A stretch of DNA of 21,499 nt, taken from the IMG/VR virus record IMGVR_UViG_3300007640_000293, positions 1 to 21,499 of that record, one strand, 5' to 3'. Position numbers and translations under genes: made by a program. Under the pieces are notes generated by a model. The model made no database searches. It saw only the letters and a list, made by a program, of their open reading frames with translations, and was not told the DNA's origin. Of the stretch, positions 19,929 through 21,499 are shown piece after piece; the first letter of the stretch is position 1; the number at the start of each line of letters is the position of its first letter. The stretch is from a virus.

Positions 19929-21499
19929 TGGATAGACTAATAGTAGACGGTATAGAGATTAACTTAGATCCTAATAAGAGGATAGGTTACACCGTCTATG
20001 GAGTTAACCTATCGGATATAACCAAACAAAAAACGAGCTACTCGAATAGAGTTAAGATCCCGTTAACGGATCATAATAGAGAGGCGCTAGGATATCCGGA
20101 GGAGATCTCCTCCGGCGATCGGACGCCTTACCGTCTGTTACCTTGTTCTCTCTGGCTAGACGGGTTCCAGGTCGTTACGAATGGCTTGCTAAAGATCGAG
20201 CGGATCTCCGACGATATCGAGGCGACGGTATTTAGCGGAGACCTCGAGGCTTTTAAGCTAATGAAGGGATTAGAGCTTAAGGATCTCGACTTGTCCTCCG
20301 ATAATCATTTCTATACGATGGCAGAGATCTCATCAAGGGCTAACAATTTCTTAGGCGCAGGAGAGAGCTTTTATCCGGCGATTAACTATAAGAAAAATCC
20401 CGTAACCTCTAACCGTTGGAATTATAACTATCTCTTTCCGGCGTGGTGGGTTTTAGATATACTTAACCAGGCTTTTACAGACCAGGGATATAAGGTCGGC
20501 TCCTTAGAGTGGGTTTTGCCGGGCTTTCAAGTCTCGCACGTTGCGAGACTGGCTATCCCTTTCTCTAATAAGAAATTCCAAAACGGCGCCGCCTATGTTA
20601 CGGATCATAGCTTTAACGCCGTCTCTAATGCCTCTACGGTCGTCGATATCGACTACGAGAACAACTCCGGGACGCTAGAAACTCCGGTATATACCGACAA
20701 GGTAGCGGCGCAAGTAGAGGAGACCGGTAACGCTAATTACTCCTCGCCAGATTTTACAGAGCCTAACGCCTCGAGGATCCGGTATTATGGAGAGTTTCGA
20801 GTTAGCGCCTTTACGCATAGCTACCAGGACACGCCGCCGGAGGATCCGCCGTTAGCTTTCTATCGTATCGCTATCGTTAAAAATGGAGTTATGCAATCGG
20901 AGACGCAAATAGGCGCCGATAACTCCCTATCCTTAGCGACCTACTCGATCGAGGCGGAGGTAGAGGCGACCGCCGGCGACGAGATCTCCTTAGCCTTTCT
21001 AACCTATATAGAGAGCTCCGGTATAGATGACGAGGTAACAGTAGACGCGACCTTAGAGGACGTTAAATTTTACGCCGCTAATGTCGAGGCGGAGATTTTC
21101 CCCGGAGGTTATGTCGAGAGCGCAGAGCAACTCCCGGAGATAGAGCAGACCGATTTTATCCGCTATATAGGATCTCTAATCGGCGCCTATATTGTTACGG
21201 ATCCGATCTCTAAAAAATGGACTTATAAGCCGTTTAAGGATATCGTAGCACAAAAGCCGGCGGCTAAGAACTGGGATAGTAAATTGGTGCTTAAGCCAGG
21301 TCAAGAAAATTGGTATGTAAATAAGGACACGAAGCCGGAAAGCTTCTACCAGGTTAATAAGTTTGAATGGTTAGCAGACGAAACCGTTAACCCGGTAAAA
21401 GGTAACGGATCCTTTAACCTCGATAACGAGCAACTCGACAAAACAGGGACTTTTATAGATAACATCTTTAGCGCTTCGGAGCAAAGATTAACGGCCGGC
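19928..21499 (+). CDS. Large tail/baseplate protein, 3' end beyond window
   Basis: From the ATG at 19928 (TAATG overlap with the previous stop) the frame stays open for 524 codons to the window edge. The N-terminus, 'MDRLIVDGIEINLDPNKRIGYTVYGVNLSDITKQKTSYSNRVKIPLT', resembles the start of large Bacteroidetes phage baseplate or tail-hub proteins. It is followed by many beta segments such as 'WWVLDILNQAFTDQGYKVG', 'ASRIRYYGEFRVSAFTHSY' and 'VESAEQLPEIEQTDFIRYIGSLIGAYIVTDP'. The 'f..I..lfga.i..d....' element resembles tail hubs. No catalytic motif is visible in the part seen. Confidence 0.65.
   Translation, partial: MDRLIVDGIEINLDPNKRIGYTVYGVNLSDITKQKTSYSNRVKIPLTDHNREALGYPEEISSGDRTPYRLLPCSLWLDGFQVVTNGLLKIERISDDIEATVFSGDLEAFKLMKGLELKDLDLSSDNHFYTMAEISSRANNFLGAGESFYPAINYKKNPVTSNRWNYNYLFPAWWVLDILNQAFTDQGYKVGSLEWVLPGFQVSHVARLAIPFSNKKFQNGAAYVTDHSFNAVSNASTVVDIDYENNSGTLETPVYTDKVAAQVEETGNANYSSPDFTEPNASRIRYYGEFRVSAFTHSYQDTPPEDPPLAFYRIAIVKNGVMQSETQIGADNSLSLATYSIEAEVEATAGDEISLAFLTYIESSGIDDEVTVDATLEDVKFYAANVEAEIFPGGYVESAEQLPEIEQTDFIRYIGSLIGAYIVTDPISKKWTYKPFKDIVAQKPAAKNWDSKLVLKPGQENWYVNKDTKPESFYQVNKFEWLADETVNPVKGNGSFNLDNEQLDKTGTFIDNIFSASEQRLTAG

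Noticed and set aside
1-21499. Thymine hypermodification as the explanation for TpG shortage
   Set aside because: No hydroxymethyluracil, kinase or transferase gene is visible in the window; kept only as one of several untested explanations.

Overview
The window reads as part of a tailed double-stranded DNA phage (or prophage) of a Bacteroidota host. Every convincing gene lies on the plus strand. Five things point to the host. Starts lack strong Shine-Dalgarno sequences and are preceded by A-rich leaders. Intergenic promoters fit the Bacteroidota pattern TTG / about 20 bp / TAnnTTTG. The replication initiator has the DUF4373-like N-terminus common in Bacteroidetes elements. The tail and connector genes resemble those of Bacteroidetes phages. 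One secreted protein ends in a type IX secretion sorting domain, a system known only from this phylum. No integrase, capsid gene, tape measure, endolysin or tRNA is visible, so lifestyle is undecided and the genome continues beyond both edges.

Layout. (1) 1-5168: late structural genes, with an unknown gene cut by the edge, a portal-like protein, a head-tail connector, a small holin-like membrane protein, a stand-alone PAS protein, an Ig-like tail protein and a modular tail fibre. (2) 5169-5347: a control region with a predicted small RNA, its terminator, a promoter and an 11+11 bp palindromic operator. (3) 5348-8117: five genes, four unrecognised and one (6770) weakly ERF-like. (4) 8176-9823: a replication module with an initiator that carries a candidate origin inside its gene, and a DnaC-like AAA+ loader. 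(5) 9970-13924: accessory genes, including a membrane protein with a C-terminal helix-turn-helix, a lectin-like secreted protein with a T9SS signal, an ATT-initiated zinc-ribbon ORF and a six-helix membrane protein. (6) 14058-21499: terminase small and large subunits, a tail assembly chaperone pair with a probable -1 frameshift, and tail or baseplate proteins running off the end. Portal genes at the left and terminase at the right suggest one late block that closes around a circular or permuted map.

The most interesting signal is a possible RNA regulon. A near-identical translation start sequence (TTAAGCAAAATGAA) precedes 5348, 6057, 6770, 7503 and 8981, and a variant with ATT in place of ATG precedes 12677. 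Just upstream, a predicted transcript of about 75 nt starts from a full promoter match right after the tail-fibre stop. In its terminator loop it carries the exact 18-nt reverse complement of the 5348 start region, and 11-14 nt complements of the others. This would let one phage RNA block translation of the early and replication genes together. Three promoters (5348, 9970, 12933) also share an operator, TAATTAC-N3-TAATTA-like, placed on the promoter. Coding DNA is strongly short of CpA/TpG and rich in CpG and GATC.
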